A DNA stretch of 64,000 nucleotides from Candidatus Flexifilum affinis (GTDB lineage: Bacteria > Chloroflexota > Anaerolineae > Aggregatilineales > Phototrophicaceae): the NCBI GenBank assembly GCA_016713325.1, contig JADJPJ010000023.1, positions 1 through 64,000 of the forward strand, written 5' to 3'. This document shows, piece by piece, positions 1 to 8,581 of this stretch. Both the position numbers and the translations under genes were made by a program. Under the pieces are notes generated by a model. It saw nothing but the letters and a program-made list of their open reading frames with translations, was not told the DNA's origin and did not search any database. Within the stretch, counting starts at the first letter, position 1. Every line of letters begins with the position of its first letter.

Positions 1-1
1 G

Positions 2-1249
2 GATGCCCTGGGCGAAACGCGACTGGCCGCCTATGTGATTCCCGACGGCGCGCATGACCCCAGCCCGGCGGCGCTGCACGCGCATCTGGCCAGGACGCTG
101 CCCGACTTCATGATCCCGGCGCATTTCGTCGTGATGGACGCCTTTCCTAAAACCCCCAGCGGCAAGATCGATCGCAAGGCGCTGCCATTGCCCTCCCTAA
201 ACGCCGGTCAGGCGGGCCTCGACGAACGCGAACCCACCTGGCTGGAAGGTAGGCTGGTCGTCCTGTGGCGGGAACTGTTGAACGTCGAGCGGGTGGGTCT
301 GCACGACGACTTCTTCGCGCTGGGAGGGCATTCACTGCTGGTGTTGCGCCTGCTGGCCCGAGTCGAGCGCGCGCTCGGCGTCCGCCTGACACCGGCTGTG
401 CTGTTCCAGGCGCCGACCGTCGCACAGCTCGCCGCCCACATTCAGCAGGGTACGCCGGCCGTCTCGTCGCTGGTCGCTCTCAACGCTTCGGGCCTACACG
501 TGCCGCTGCTGTGCGTTCCGGGGCAGAATGGCAACGCCATGCATTTCAGCCAGCTCACGAAGGCCCTCGGACCCGACTACCCCGTCTTCGCCTACCAGCA
601 CCCAGCCTACGACCCGGCCAATACCAGGCGCTTCGACTCGCTGAGCGATCTGGCCGCCTATTACGTCCGGCTGGCAGAGGAGTCGCATCTGACCCGGCAG
701 GTCTGCCTGATGGGGGCGTCGATTGGCGGCAAAATCGCTCTGGAGATGGCGCGCCAGATCGCCGAGGCCGGAGCGCCGCCGCCGATCGTGGTCCTGGTCG
801 ACACCTACTACGACCGTTTCGCCTTCGAGCGGCGGACGGCCAACCAGCGCCACGCCCGCCGGGAAGCGCCTCCGCCCTCAGAGCCGCTGCTGATCGCTTT
901 GCGCAAGCGGTGGTATCGTCTGCGCCGGACTCTGTCGAAGGCCGTCGTCGCGCTGACCGACCCGGAGGTGCGCACGGTGCGCCGCGTCAAGCGCGCGACA
1001 CTCCGTATTTCGCGACTGCACGAGGTGCAGCCGTATGCCGGCCGCATCGTGTACCTGCTCTGCCGCGAGGATCTGGCCCGGCCCGACCTGAAAGGCCTGC
1101 ACGATCTGGACGCCTGGCAGAAGGCGGCGCAGGGCGGTTTCACGCTGCTGGACCTGCCCGGCGATCATCTGAACACGCTGGAAGCGCCGCACGTCGAGGT
1201 GACGGCGGGGCATCTGCGCGCGCTGCTGGCGGAGATCGAGGCGGGCTGA
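2..1249 (+). CDS. Non-ribosomal peptide synthetase, C-terminal part (A domain end, PCP, thioesterase)
   Basis: The open frame enters from the left edge, so only the last 415 residues are present. They start in the C-terminal subdomain of an adenylation domain (LAAYVIPDG, then the A10 core PSGKIDRKALP with its lysine). A carrier domain follows at about residues 75-150 with the phosphopantetheine serine in FFALGGHSLL. The last ~250 residues are a type I thioesterase with the nucleophile motif GASIGG and a late GDHLNTLE that can supply the catalytic histidine. This domain order is that of a terminal NRPS module that releases a finished peptide. A first GTG at 35 is only an internal codon. Substrate specificity cannot be read because the A3-A5 region lies outside the window. 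Identity of the three domains is secure; the product is unknown. Confidence 0.93.
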   Translation, partial: DALGETRLAAYVIPDGAHDPSPAALHAHLARTLPDFMIPAHFVVMDAFPKTPSGKIDRKALPLPSLNAGQAGLDEREPTWLEGRLVVLWRELLNVERVGLHDDFFALGGHSLLVLRLLARVERALGVRLTPAVLFQAPTVAQLAAHIQQGTPAVSSLVALNASGLHVPLLCVPGQNGNAMHFSQLTKALGPDYPVFAYQHPAYDPANTRRFDSLSDLAAYYVRLAEESHLTRQVCLMGASIGGKIALEMARQIAEAGAPPPIVVLVDTYYDRFAFERRTANQRHARREAPPPSEPLLIALRKRWYRLRRTLSKAVVALTDPEVRTVRRVKRATLRISRLHEVQPYAGRIVYLLCREDLARPDLKGLHDLDAWQKAAQGGFTLLDLPGDHLNTLEAPHVEVTAGHLRALLAEIEAG

Positions 1250-1283
1250 GTGGGCGATTTATCTCCCCTGGTGGGCGTGTCTT

Positions 1284-1350
1284 TTTGGTGCCGAGGTCGT
1301 TTAGTCCTCGGCGGCATGAACCCGCGAGTCAGGTGAGCCGGACACGTGGA
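1284..1350. repeat. Short hairpin repeat downstream of NRPS
   Basis: The gap after the NRPS gene holds a hairpin with stem CCGAGG/CCTCGG and loop TCGTTTAGT. The same stem with loop CGCTTTAGC recurs at about 63518-63538, and both are followed by GCGGC. Read on the other strand the loop is ACTAAAC, close to the ACTRAAG loops of other hairpins in the window. It lies between two convergent genes and could end transcription, but no T-run is seen. Confidence 0.5.
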
Positions 1351-1373
1351 TATCGCCCAGACCGAAGCAGGGA

Positions 1374-3410
1374 TTACCCCCGTATCTTGGTGATGGCGAA
1401 GCGGATCTCGAAGGTTGTGCCGTAGTGGCGCTGGAGGCCGATCGTGGCGTTGATCTGGCTGGCCAGGCTGGTCACGAGCTGTAAGCCGAGCGACTCGGTG
1501 CGGTGGACGTTGAGCCCTTCCGGCAGGCCGACGCCGTCGTCGCGGACCATGACGGTATACAGGCCATCGTCGTCGCGGTCGAGGAAGATCTGAATCTTGC
1601 CGCGGCGATGGTTGGGGAAGGCGTGCTTGAGCGAATTGGAAACCAGTTCGTTGATGATCAGGCCGCAGGGGATGGCCATGTCGATGTCGAGCAGCAGCTC
1701 GGTGGCGACGATCTGGAGTTCGACGCGGCTGGCGTCGGACAGATACGAATGGATCAGATGCCGCGTCAGCTCGCGGACGTAGCGCACAAAGTCGATCTGG
1801 GCGAGGTCCTGTGACTGGTAGAGCAGTTCGTGGACCAGCGCCATAGAGCGGATGCGGTTCTGGCTCTCGCGGAACATCTGCGTGGCCTGGTCGTCGTTGG
1901 TGTACCCGGCCTGGAGGGCCAGCAGGCTGGAGATCACCTGCATGTTGTTCTTGACGCGGTGGTGAATCTCGCGCAGCAGCACTTCTTTTTCGCGCAGCGA
2001 CGAGCGGATCTGCGCCTCGGCGGCCACCTGCTCGCTGACGTCGCGCAGGCTGCATACCAGGGCGGTCGTCTCGCCGTTGTTGCGGATGGCGGCGATCGCA
2101 GCGCCGGCATCGAAAGTGGAGTCATCCTTGCGGCGCGCCACGAACTGAAACCACTTCGAGTGCCCCTGCTGCGAGGCGAGCTGGACCAGCTCGCTCAACC
2201 GATCGCTGAAGTCCGGATCGACCAGATCGTGCAGCGGCTTTTGCAGAATCTCGGTGGAGTCGTACTGGAACATCTCGAAGAAGGCCCGATTGCACAGGTC
2301 GATGGCGCCGTCCGGGCTGAGCAGCAGGATGGCATCCGGGCTGTTGGTCAGGATGGCCTCGACGCGCTCTTTGGTCTGCTCCAGTTCGGTGGTGCGGATC
2401 TTGACCGCCTCGGCGAGGCGCTGGTTGTGCACCTCCAGCTCATGATACAGCCGCGCGTTCTGGATGGCGTTGGACATCTGGTCGGCCACGGTGCGCAGAC
2501 GGGTGATGTCGTCTTCGCCAAAGGCGGCAAGCTGGTCGCTCTGGATCAGGATGGCGCCAATGACCACCCCGCGCGCCACCAGCGGCAGGGTCATCACCGA
2601 CCGGGCGCTCGGCAGAATCACGCCGGCATCACGCGTGTCGTGGATGCTCGGCTCCACGGCCACCTGAGCTTCGCCCGTCACCAGGCAGCGCCCGACCATC
2701 GTCTCCGGGTCGACATGGAAGCGGTAGTTGAGGGGCAGTGTTTCGTCCAGGACGCGGCTGCTGATGGCACTGAGCGTGGCATACTCCTTGCTCGAGTCGA
2801 GCAGGAACAGGCCGACGTGGAAGAAGTCGTAGTGGCTGCGAATCAGGTCGACGGAGTTGTTCAGCAGAATGCGCAGGTTGAGCGTCGAGGTGGCCGCGTG
2901 CGAGACGGCCGCCGCCGTTTGCAGCCAGCGGTTGTTGTGGGTGAGCGAGCGCTGAATGGCCGCACGGATACGTTCCTGTTCGGCCAGGATCGTCGTATCC
3001 CGCGCCGCCATGTAGGCCACCAGATAGGTCTGCATGTACTCGCTGACCAGGCGATTGAGCTGCGCGGCCAGTTCCGGCGCCAGCGCGGTGGTGCAGAACT
3101 GGGTCAGCGTCCCCATGATGCGCAGGATGGCCTGGATATCCAGACCCATGTTGGCGCGCTGGGTGGCGAAGGCTGTGACGGCTTCGCGATCCTCGGAGAC
3201 CAGAAAGGCGATGACCGCCCCCAGTTCCGTCGCCGCGATGGTGCGAATCTGCGAGAGGCGCAGGTAGGATCGATGCGTGAACAGGAGATCCTTCAGGCTG
3301 GCGTGGATGTGCTCGATGAGTTCGTCACGATGCAGCGCAAGAGCGTCGATAATGGATGCCGTATCCGACGATGGAGTTTGCTCTTGCGAAGGTGCTGATG
3401 GTTCCCACAT
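1374..3410 (-). CDS. Sensor histidine kinase (sensor domain-GAF-PAS-HisKA_2-HATPase)
   Basis: The chosen start gives 678 residues; GGGACGGGC lies just upstream of the ATG. An open frame continues upstream to 4016, but the stretch between 3410 and about 3576 reads as non-coding sequence, so I split it. Residues ~15-160 are an all-helical sensor domain that ends in a coiled region (AEQERIRAA) and resembles the product of the gene just upstream. A GAF domain covers ~175-330, a PAS domain ~370-485, then a HisKA_2 dimerisation helix with the phosphoacceptor histidine in REIHHRVKNNMQV, then HATPase with the N box (INELVSNSLKHAF) and G box (DDGVGLP). HisKA_2 kinases usually act on single-domain response regulators, and two of those sit in the same locus. 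No membrane segment is seen, so it is probably cytoplasmic. Confidence 0.9.
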   Translation of the reverse strand: MWEPSAPSQEQTPSSDTASIIDALALHRDELIEHIHASLKDLLFTHRSYLRLSQIRTIAATELGAVIAFLVSEDREAVTAFATQRANMGLDIQAILRIMGTLTQFCTTALAPELAAQLNRLVSEYMQTYLVAYMAARDTTILAEQERIRAAIQRSLTHNNRWLQTAAAVSHAATSTLNLRILLNNSVDLIRSHYDFFHVGLFLLDSSKEYATLSAISSRVLDETLPLNYRFHVDPETMVGRCLVTGEAQVAVEPSIHDTRDAGVILPSARSVMTLPLVARGVVIGAILIQSDQLAAFGEDDITRLRTVADQMSNAIQNARLYHELEVHNQRLAEAVKIRTTELEQTKERVEAILTNSPDAILLLSPDGAIDLCNRAFFEMFQYDSTEILQKPLHDLVDPDFSDRLSELVQLASQQGHSKWFQFVARRKDDSTFDAGAAIAAIRNNGETTALVCSLRDVSEQVAAEAQIRSSLREKEVLLREIHHRVKNNMQVISSLLALQAGYTNDDQATQMFRESQNRIRSMALVHELLYQSQDLAQIDFVRYVRELTRHLIHSYLSDASRVELQIVATELLLDIDMAIPCGLIINELVSNSLKHAFPNHRRGKIQIFLDRDDDGLYTVMVRDDGVGLPEGLNVHRTESLGLQLVTSLASQINATIGLQRHYGTTFEIRFAITKIRG

Positions 3411-3459
3411 ACGCCCGTCCCAGGTCGAAAGCGCTGGATGCTGCTTCACTCGTGTAAAC

Positions 3460-3520
3460 CTCTGCCATGGAGATGCGGATCGCACCCTCCATGGCAGAGA
3501 ACGGTCGGGCCGAAAAGGCC
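3460..3520. promoter_or_regulatory. Two inverted repeats between kinase and upstream gene
   Basis: A perfect 13 bp inverted repeat (CTCTGCCATGGAG at 3460-3472, its complement at 3487-3499) is followed by a second stem-loop around 3506-3523 (GGCC-GAAAA-GGCC core). They lie in the 118 bp gap between the stop at 3529 and the kinase start at 3410. On the minus strand the 13 bp hairpin is not followed by a T-run, so a processing site, attenuator or operator is as likely as a terminator. Confidence 0.5.
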
Positions 3521-3528
3521 CCGCGGGT

Positions 3529-3956
3529 TCATTGCATCGTCCGGATGTAGGCGGCGCGGGTGCGCTCCTGCTCCTGACGATCTCGTCTTCGCGTCCCTGC
3601 ATGTAGCCCATGAGGAGCGCGAAGGAATAATCCTCGGCCAGGCGCTGCCAGTCCGCCGGGACCGCGGCCTCGTCCAGCTTGCACACGCTGCGCAGCGCCG
3701 ACGTCAGCCTGAGGATGGAGTTGTGTCCGAAGCCGGTCTCGGCCAGGGTGCGGCCGTGCAGCCGAGCCGATTCGATGTCGGGGTAGGTCAGAAACTGCTG
3801 GAAGGCGGCGATTTCGGCGGCGCTGATTTCGCGCAGCCGGCGCGGAGCGATCATCATGCGATTGGAAAAGGCGGTCTCCAGAAGGGCCTCCAGCACGATC
3901 GCCGTCAGCCGCTGTGAGGCAGCCTGATCGAGCGCAACCATCTCCACTGCGGCCAT
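3529..3956 (-). pseudogene. Small all-helical sensor-domain protein, one-base frameshift near its end
   Basis: The start at 3956 lies four bases after the methyltransferase stop, with GGGAGA upstream. The first ~125 residues match the N-terminal domain of the downstream kinase in layout (compare IAPRRLREISAAEIAAF with LRLSQIRTIAATELGAV). Near 3576 the frame breaks: with one base restored after GTC the protein continues as QEQERTRAAYIRTMQ and stops at 3529-3531. That tail matches AEQERIRAAIQRSL of the kinase at the same domain position, which strongly supports a one-base deletion. Whether this is a real mutation or a consensus error cannot be told here. The intact product would be a ~142-residue stand-alone sensor domain, perhaps a partner or competitor of the kinase. 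That role is inference. Confidence 0.7.
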
Positions 3957-3960
3957 GACC

Positions 3961-4758
3961 TTACTCTCCCTTGACCAGATACACGCCGTAGCCAATGCCG
4001 TTGGGGAAGCTGGCATATTCTTCGGCGGTCAGCGGCGACTCCAGGCCATGCCACGTTTCCATCGGGACCCAACCCTTTTCGTCGGCCACCCACGGCTTCA
4101 TCAGTTCCTTGCATTCGTCGACGGTGCGGAAGTTCAGTTCTTCGCCCATCTGGCGGTACATCTCGATGATCTTCGAGTTGGTGTCGTTGACGGAGTCGGC
4201 GAGCTGGAGGTAAAAGGCGAAGACGCTGCCAGGGGCCGTCCAGTCGTAAAGCGTCTGGGCGATGTGGCGGATCTCGTCGTCCTTCAGGAACATACTGATG
4301 CCCCAGTAGGTCACGGCGACGCGGCGCTTGCCGCCCAGGATCTGCTGCACTTCCGGCCGGTTCAGCAGCAGTTCGGGGTAGCGGCAGTCGGCCTGGAAGT
4401 AGGAGACGTTCGACGTGCTGCCCAGAATCTCCTGCCCATATTCGACGCAGACCGGGTCGCGGTCCGAATAGATGATGGTCGTTTCCGGGGCGACGGCGCT
4501 GTGCATGTGGTCGGCGGTCGGCAGACCGGAAGCGAAATCGACGATCGTGTCGAAGCCGCGCTCGTAGGTCAGTTCGGTGGCGACATCCTGAAGGCACCAG
4601 CGGAACATGCGCATGACCTTCGGCAGCGAGGGCATGGTGGTGCGAATGCGGTCGCCGGTGCGGCGGTCGATCTCGAAATTGTGATGGCCGCCGAGCAGGT
4701 AGTCGTAAATGCGACCTGCATTGGGCACGCTGGCGTCGACAATCGTCTTGGTTGGCAT
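3961..4758 (-). CDS. S-adenosylmethionine-dependent methyltransferase, Methyltransf_19 type
   Basis: A 265-residue protein. The N-terminus carries YDYLLGGHHNFEIDR, the signature I associate with the Methyltransf_19 (SAM-dependent methyltransferase) family, followed by a Rossmann core (VDFASGLPTADHMH, then the strand/acidic end IIYSDRDPVCV). The frame opens at 4788, but a GAGGAG ribosome site overlaps codons 5-9 of that frame and lies 3-6 bases before a double ATG, so the start is 4758 or 4761. It lies between a hybrid kinase and a sensor-domain gene, in the same direction and nearly abutting. The substrate of this family is not known to me. Its place among two-component genes suggests a linked signalling role, which is inference. 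Confidence 0.82.
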   Translation of the reverse strand: MPTKTIVDASVPNAGRIYDYLLGGHHNFEIDRRTGDRIRTTMPSLPKVMRMFRWCLQDVATELTYERGFDTIVDFASGLPTADHMHSAVAPETTIIYSDRDPVCVEYGQEILGSTSNVSYFQADCRYPELLLNRPEVQQILGGKRRVAVTYWGISMFLKDDEIRHIAQTLYDWTAPGSVFAFYLQLADSVNDTNSKIIEMYRQMGEELNFRTVDECKELMKPWVADEKGWVPMETWHGLESPLTAEEYASFPNGIGYGVYLVKGE

Positions 4759-4869
4759 CATGATCTCCTCTTTACCTTCTCTCTGCATTACTTCGTTCAG
4801 GATGGTTGCAGGGTGGCAGCGGCTGCGGGGCAGCCCCGACGACAGAAACGGGCCTCCTGCCGGCAGACG

Positions 4870-6816
4870 TCACTTCCCGGCTTTCAGCACGCGGCCCACG
4901 GCCCGGGCGAACTCTTCGATGGTCACCGGCTTTTGCAGACACTCGGTGACGCCCAGCCCAGCCAGCTCCGACGCGGTCTGGGAGGACGAGTAGCCGGTCA
5001 TCATGATGAACGGGAACTCCGGTTCCCGCGCCTTGACGGTCCGACACAACTCGACACCGCCCATCCGCGGCATGACTACGTCGCTGATGATCAGGCGGAT
5101 GCCAGGGGTCGATTCCCAGATCTCCAGCGCCTCGCGGCCGTTGCTGGCATCCAGGACCTGATAGTTGAACAATTCCAGCACGGTACGGACATGATCGCGA
5201 AGCTGGGCCTCATCCTCGACCAGCAGGATCATCTCCCGGCTGCCCTTCCATTCGTGATCCGGCATGGCAAACTCCGTCTCCAGTTCCGCTTCTGGCAGCA
5301 GTTCGCCCGCGCAGGGCAGGTAGACGTCGAACACCGTCATCTCTTCCGGCCGGCTGGTCACATGGATGCGGCCGTTGTACTGCTCGACGATGCCGAAGAC
5401 CTGGGCCAGCCCCAGGCCGGTCCCCTGGCCGAAGGGCTTGGTGGTGAAGAAGGGTTCGAAGACATGCGGCAGGATGCTGGCCGGGATGCCTTCGCCGGAG
5501 TCCGTCACCGACAGGCGCACCCACTCGCCCGGCTCCAGATCGACAATCGGGGCGGTTTCTCCCGTTTGCACCTGCACGTGACTGAGCGAGAGCGTCAGCA
5601 CGCCGCCCTTGGGCATGGCGTCGCGCGCGTTGGTGACCAGATTGATCATCACCTGCTGAATATTGCCAGGATCGGCATTGACCACCTGGGGTTCCGGACC
5701 GCAATCCACCCTGAGCGTGATATTGTCGGGCATCATCAGCGCCATCGACTTGCCGATCTCCTTGAGCAGCGGCACCATGTCCATCGGCGCCACCTCTTCG
5801 GCGGCCGCGCGGCTGAAATCGAGGAGCTGCTTGACCAGCGTGCTGCCCCGGCGCACCTGTTCGCGGTTGGTGATCAGGAACTCGCGGTTCTGGGTGGTGA
5901 GGTTGTTCTGCGTGACCAGCACGATGTGCTCGGCCGTCGAGATGATGGCCAGGATGTTGTTGAAGTCATGGGCGATGCCGGCCGCCAGCCGCCCCAGGCC
6001 GGCGAGGTGCGCCTGCTGGCGGTAGCGCGCCAGCTGCTCGCGTTCCTCGGTCACGTCACGGATGATCAGCAGCCACTGAGCGGCCTGAGCGCGGGGCTGT
6101 CCGTTCACCTTGCGGCCCATGATTTCGAGGATCTGCTTCTTCTTGCCGCCAACCCGGAATTCCTGGAACTGATCGGGATTGTCGAACACCGGTTGGAAGC
6201 GGCTGCCACTCAGGCTGCGGGTGTCGTCTTCGACGGCGCTGGTATTGAACAGCAGCATGAGCAGGTGCCGGGCGCGCGGGTTGGCCAGCAGGATGTGCCG
6301 ATCGGGGTCGAGCAGGACCACGCCCTCGGGGATGCTGTTGACGATCTGCTCCATCTGCTCCGCCTGCTGTCGGGCGCGGCGCTCCATGGCGTGCTTGTGC
6401 AGCGCCAGCTCGATGGTGATTTGCAGTTCGCGTTCTTCGAATGGCTTGATCAGGTAGCCGTGCGGATCGGTGATGCGCGCACGCTGAAGCGTATCGGCGT
6501 CGGCGTAGGCCGTCAGATAGACGATCGGCACCGCGAGGTAGCGGCGGATCTGATGCGCGGCCTGAATGCCATCCATGCTGCCTTGCAGGCGAATATCCAT
6601 CAGAATCAGGTCGGGCTGATGCTGGAGCGCCTGATCGATGGCTTCCTGTCCCGAGACGGCGCGGCTGCACACCTTGTATCCCAGGCGGACCAGCCGGGCT
6701 TGAATATCCAGGGCGACGATCGTCTCGTCTTCGACGATCAGCAGCGTTGCGCCGGCCTGCTCTTCGGAAGCGAGCTCCGGCATTCGTCTCACAGGTTGGC
6801 GCGATGTCGACAGCAT
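4870..6816 (-). CDS. Hybrid histidine kinase (REC-PAS-HisKA-HATPase-REC)
   Basis: A 648-residue protein with receiver domains at both ends. The first receiver (~22-135) has the acidic pair in VEDE, phosphoacceptor Asp in LILMDIRL and Lys in LIKPFEE. A PAS-like domain (~150-270) follows, then HisKA with its histidine in GIAHDFNNIL (~300) and HATPase (~395-505) with NLVTNARDAM, DSGEGIP and GTGLGLAQV. The last receiver (~530-645) has Asp in LIISDVVMP and Lys in CLQKPVT. There are no membrane segments. It is second-messenger-free, classical phosphorelay architecture with N-terminal input from another kinase likely. It lies in the middle of a same-strand series of signalling genes. The start at 6816 is the first in-frame start; a later ATG at 6783 is possible because neither has a strong ribosome site. 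Confidence 0.92.
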   Translation of the reverse strand: MLSTSRQPVRRMPELASEEQAGATLLIVEDETIVALDIQARLVRLGYKVCSRAVSGQEAIDQALQHQPDLILMDIRLQGSMDGIQAAHQIRRYLAVPIVYLTAYADADTLQRARITDPHGYLIKPFEERELQITIELALHKHAMERRARQQAEQMEQIVNSIPEGVVLLDPDRHILLANPRARHLLMLLFNTSAVEDDTRSLSGSRFQPVFDNPDQFQEFRVGGKKKQILEIMGRKVNGQPRAQAAQWLLIIRDVTEEREQLARYRQQAHLAGLGRLAAGIAHDFNNILAIISTAEHIVLVTQNNLTTQNREFLITNREQVRRGSTLVKQLLDFSRAAAEEVAPMDMVPLLKEIGKSMALMMPDNITLRVDCGPEPQVVNADPGNIQQVMINLVTNARDAMPKGGVLTLSLSHVQVQTGETAPIVDLEPGEWVRLSVTDSGEGIPASILPHVFEPFFTTKPFGQGTGLGLAQVFGIVEQYNGRIHVTSRPEEMTVFDVYLPCAGELLPEAELETEFAMPDHEWKGSREMILLVEDEAQLRDHVRTVLELFNYQVLDASNGREALEIWESTPGIRLIISDVVMPRMGGVELCRTVKAREPEFPFIMMTGYSSSQTASELAGLGVTECLQKPVTIEEFARAVGRVLKAGK

Positions 6817-6905
6817 TGTTGTTTCGTGCTTTCTTCGGGTGCATGGCGGCGAAACCCGGCGTATGGGGGCGAGGGATCGCGCGATGCAGCATCTATTCAG
6901 GATCG

Positions 6906-7532
6906 TCAGGTCCGCACCGTACGATCGGCTTCTCTGGCTTTGCGCTGGTTCTCAAGGACGGTGGACATTGTACCGACCAGATCCGCAGGCGAGAACGGCT
7001 TCATGATGATGCCGGCAGGGGAGACCGCCTCGGCGCGCTTCCGGGTGGTTTCGTCGGACTGCGCCGTCAGGAAGATGACCGGGATGCCGTAGCGGCTTCG
7101 GATCAGCGCCGCCGCCTGAATGCCATCCATGTGACCGTGCAGGCGGATGTCCATCAGGATCAGGTCCGGGCGCGCCTGCGCCGCGACGTTGACCGCTTCT
7201 TCACAGGAGCCGGCCACGCCGACCACGTCATAGCCCAGCCGCCGCAGGGTGATGCGCAGGTCGAGCGCGACGATGCTCTCGTCCTCGACAATGAGAACAC
7301 GCGCTGCCGGCTGCTTCGTCGCTTCCGCTCTGGCGCCTGTCAACTGGGAGGTGTCCACCGTCGGGCTGACCGCCGTCGTGTCCTCGTCGTCCTGAAGCTG
7401 CAAGCGAGGCAGCACAGTCGCGCCGCCTGGGCGTGGCAGAAACCAGGCATCCGCACGGTCGCGAAGGGTAGTTCTCCTGGCTCGCTGATGAACAACGGCC
7501 ATCGGAGTGGGCGAATAAGTCGCGACGATCAT
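6906..7532 (-). CDS. Response regulator, single receiver with unusual N-terminal extension
   Basis: A 208-residue protein. AAGGAG stands seven bases before the ATG at 7532, so I start here rather than at 7586 where the frame opens. The receiver domain occupies ~80-200 (VLIVEDESIVALDL, LILMDIRLHGHMDG, VIFLTAQ, IIMKPFS) and has all key acidic, Thr and Lys positions. The first ~78 residues are Arg/Thr-rich with no recognised domain. No DNA-binding output domain is present, so it probably works through protein contacts or as a phosphorelay partner of the kinases in this locus. Confidence 0.88.
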   Translation of the reverse strand: MIVATYSPTPMAVVHQRARRTTLRDRADAWFLPRPGGATVLPRLQLQDDEDTTAVSPTVDTSQLTGARAEATKQPAARVLIVEDESIVALDLRITLRRLGYDVVGVAGSCEEAVNVAAQARPDLILMDIRLHGHMDGIQAAALIRSRYGIPVIFLTAQSDETTRKRAEAVSPAGIIMKPFSPADLVGTMSTVLENQRKAREADRTVRT

Positions 7533-7595
7533 CGACAACTCCTTGCGGGGAAAAGGCTGCGATGGGTGAACGGCCGTTGGGTACACATCAACTCT

Positions 7596-7967
7596 CTAGT
7601 GGTGATGATGCAGCAGTGTTTCAACAATTTCGTAGAGGTCGCTTTCCTTAAAGGGTTTTGCCAGATAACCACTCTCGACCCGCCCACTGGGCTGAAGCTT
7701 CGCCGCCTGTTCCGTGTAGGCCGTCAGGTAGAGGACAGGGATCGCGAACCGCTCCTGAATCTCCAGTCCAGCCTGAATGCCCGTCATTTCCCCCTGCAAG
7801 CGAATGTCCATGAGGACCAGATCGGGACGCAATCTCTCGCACTGATGAAGCGCAGCTTCTCCTGAAGTCACCGTTGCCAGGACGGTGTAGCCCTGCTGAC
7901 GCATCTGGGTGGCAATGTGCAGCGCTACGATACTTTCATCTTCGACGATGAGAATTTTCGCGCTCAT
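7596..7967 (-). CDS. Single-domain response regulator
   Basis: A 123-residue stand-alone receiver: VEDESIVAL, phosphoacceptor in LVLMDIRLQGEM, Thr in LYLTAYT and Lys in YLAKPFKE. The start at 7967 follows AAGAAGGG; the longer open frame up to 8192 is ordinary intergenic sequence. The product ends in four histidines (LLHHHH), which is natural here. It is the first gene of the minus-strand signalling series, 63 bp upstream of the next regulator. Such CheY-like receivers commonly pair with HisKA_2 kinases, one of which ends the locus. Confidence 0.9.
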   Translation of the reverse strand: MSAKILIVEDESIVALHIATQMRQQGYTVLATVTSGEAALHQCERLRPDLVLMDIRLQGEMTGIQAGLEIQERFAIPVLYLTAYTEQAAKLQPSGRVESGYLAKPFKESDLYEIVETLLHHHH

Positions 7968-8219
7968 GGCAACCCTTCTTTGTAGTGCGGGCAACATCCC
8001 ATCCTCGCCGTTACACCCACAACATAAACAGGTTAGCATAATGATAGATGATCCAGAGGAAGTTGGAACGCCTTTGAAACGAAAAATTCGTGAAATTTCT
8101 GAAAGTGTGAGTTTGGATGTAGCGGAGATATTACAAACAGAAATGTCAGGCAGGCGTGCAAACCAGGTTTGCCTACGCCCGCCCATCGTCAATCACGAGA
8201 GGAATCCGCTCACAGATGG
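7968..8219. other. AT-richer intergenic region, likely promoter zone of the signalling locus
   Basis: About 250 bases without a gene, visibly richer in A and T than the surroundings. It must hold the promoter of the minus-strand response-regulator series that starts at 7967. I cannot pick one convincing -35/-10 pair and see no repeat. Confidence 0.4.
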
Positions 8220-8450
8220 TTACAGAGAGGATTTCTCCAGGCCGAGCGGGATGCGCTCCACCGAGATCAGCGTCAGGTTCAGGCTGTTCACCCGTGTCAG
8301 GACACCGAAGAGAGCGGCCTGGTTGGGAAAGGCGCCTTCGATCACGGTGTCGCCGTGGTCGATGCGCAGCGTCAGCCCATCGAACCACTCCGACCAGTCG
8401 GCGGGCAGGGCTCCGGCAATGCGAATGCGGTAGTGCTGTTCAGTCCACAT
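8220..8450 (-). CDS. Small conserved-looking protein, function unknown
   Basis: A 76-residue product with GGAG about nine bases before the ATG. It has the pattern YRIRIAGALPADWSEWFDGL, then TVIEGAFPNQAALFGVL and LNLTLISVERI. I recall this layout (xWSEWFDG, DQAALxGLL, LxLxSV) from small hypothetical proteins of Actinobacteria and Chloroflexi, but know no function. No signal peptide or membrane segment. It is transcribed toward the signalling locus but separated from it by 250 bp. Confidence 0.72.
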   Translation of the reverse strand: MWTEQHYRIRIAGALPADWSEWFDGLTLRIDHGDTVIEGAFPNQAALFGVLTRVNSLNLTLISVERIPLGLEKSSL

Positions 8451-8581
8451 GGTCCAGTCTCCAGGGGTGGTTCATCTGAAGACACCCGACATCCAGTGCA
8501 TCAGGCAAAAAGGCGACGGCGACGGTCACAGACCGTTCACCCGTCGCCCTCCTGTCAAAACTTCCCTATGGGCCGGAGGTC

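Noticed and set aside
1374..4016. Single 880-residue kinase
   Set aside because: The middle part is intergenic sequence; a one-base break at ~3576 and a stop at 3529 in the restored frame separate two genes.
3955..7092. 1045-codon plus-strand open frame over the signalling locus
   Set aside because: It is antisense to well-supported kinase, methyltransferase and regulator genes and shows no recognisable domain.
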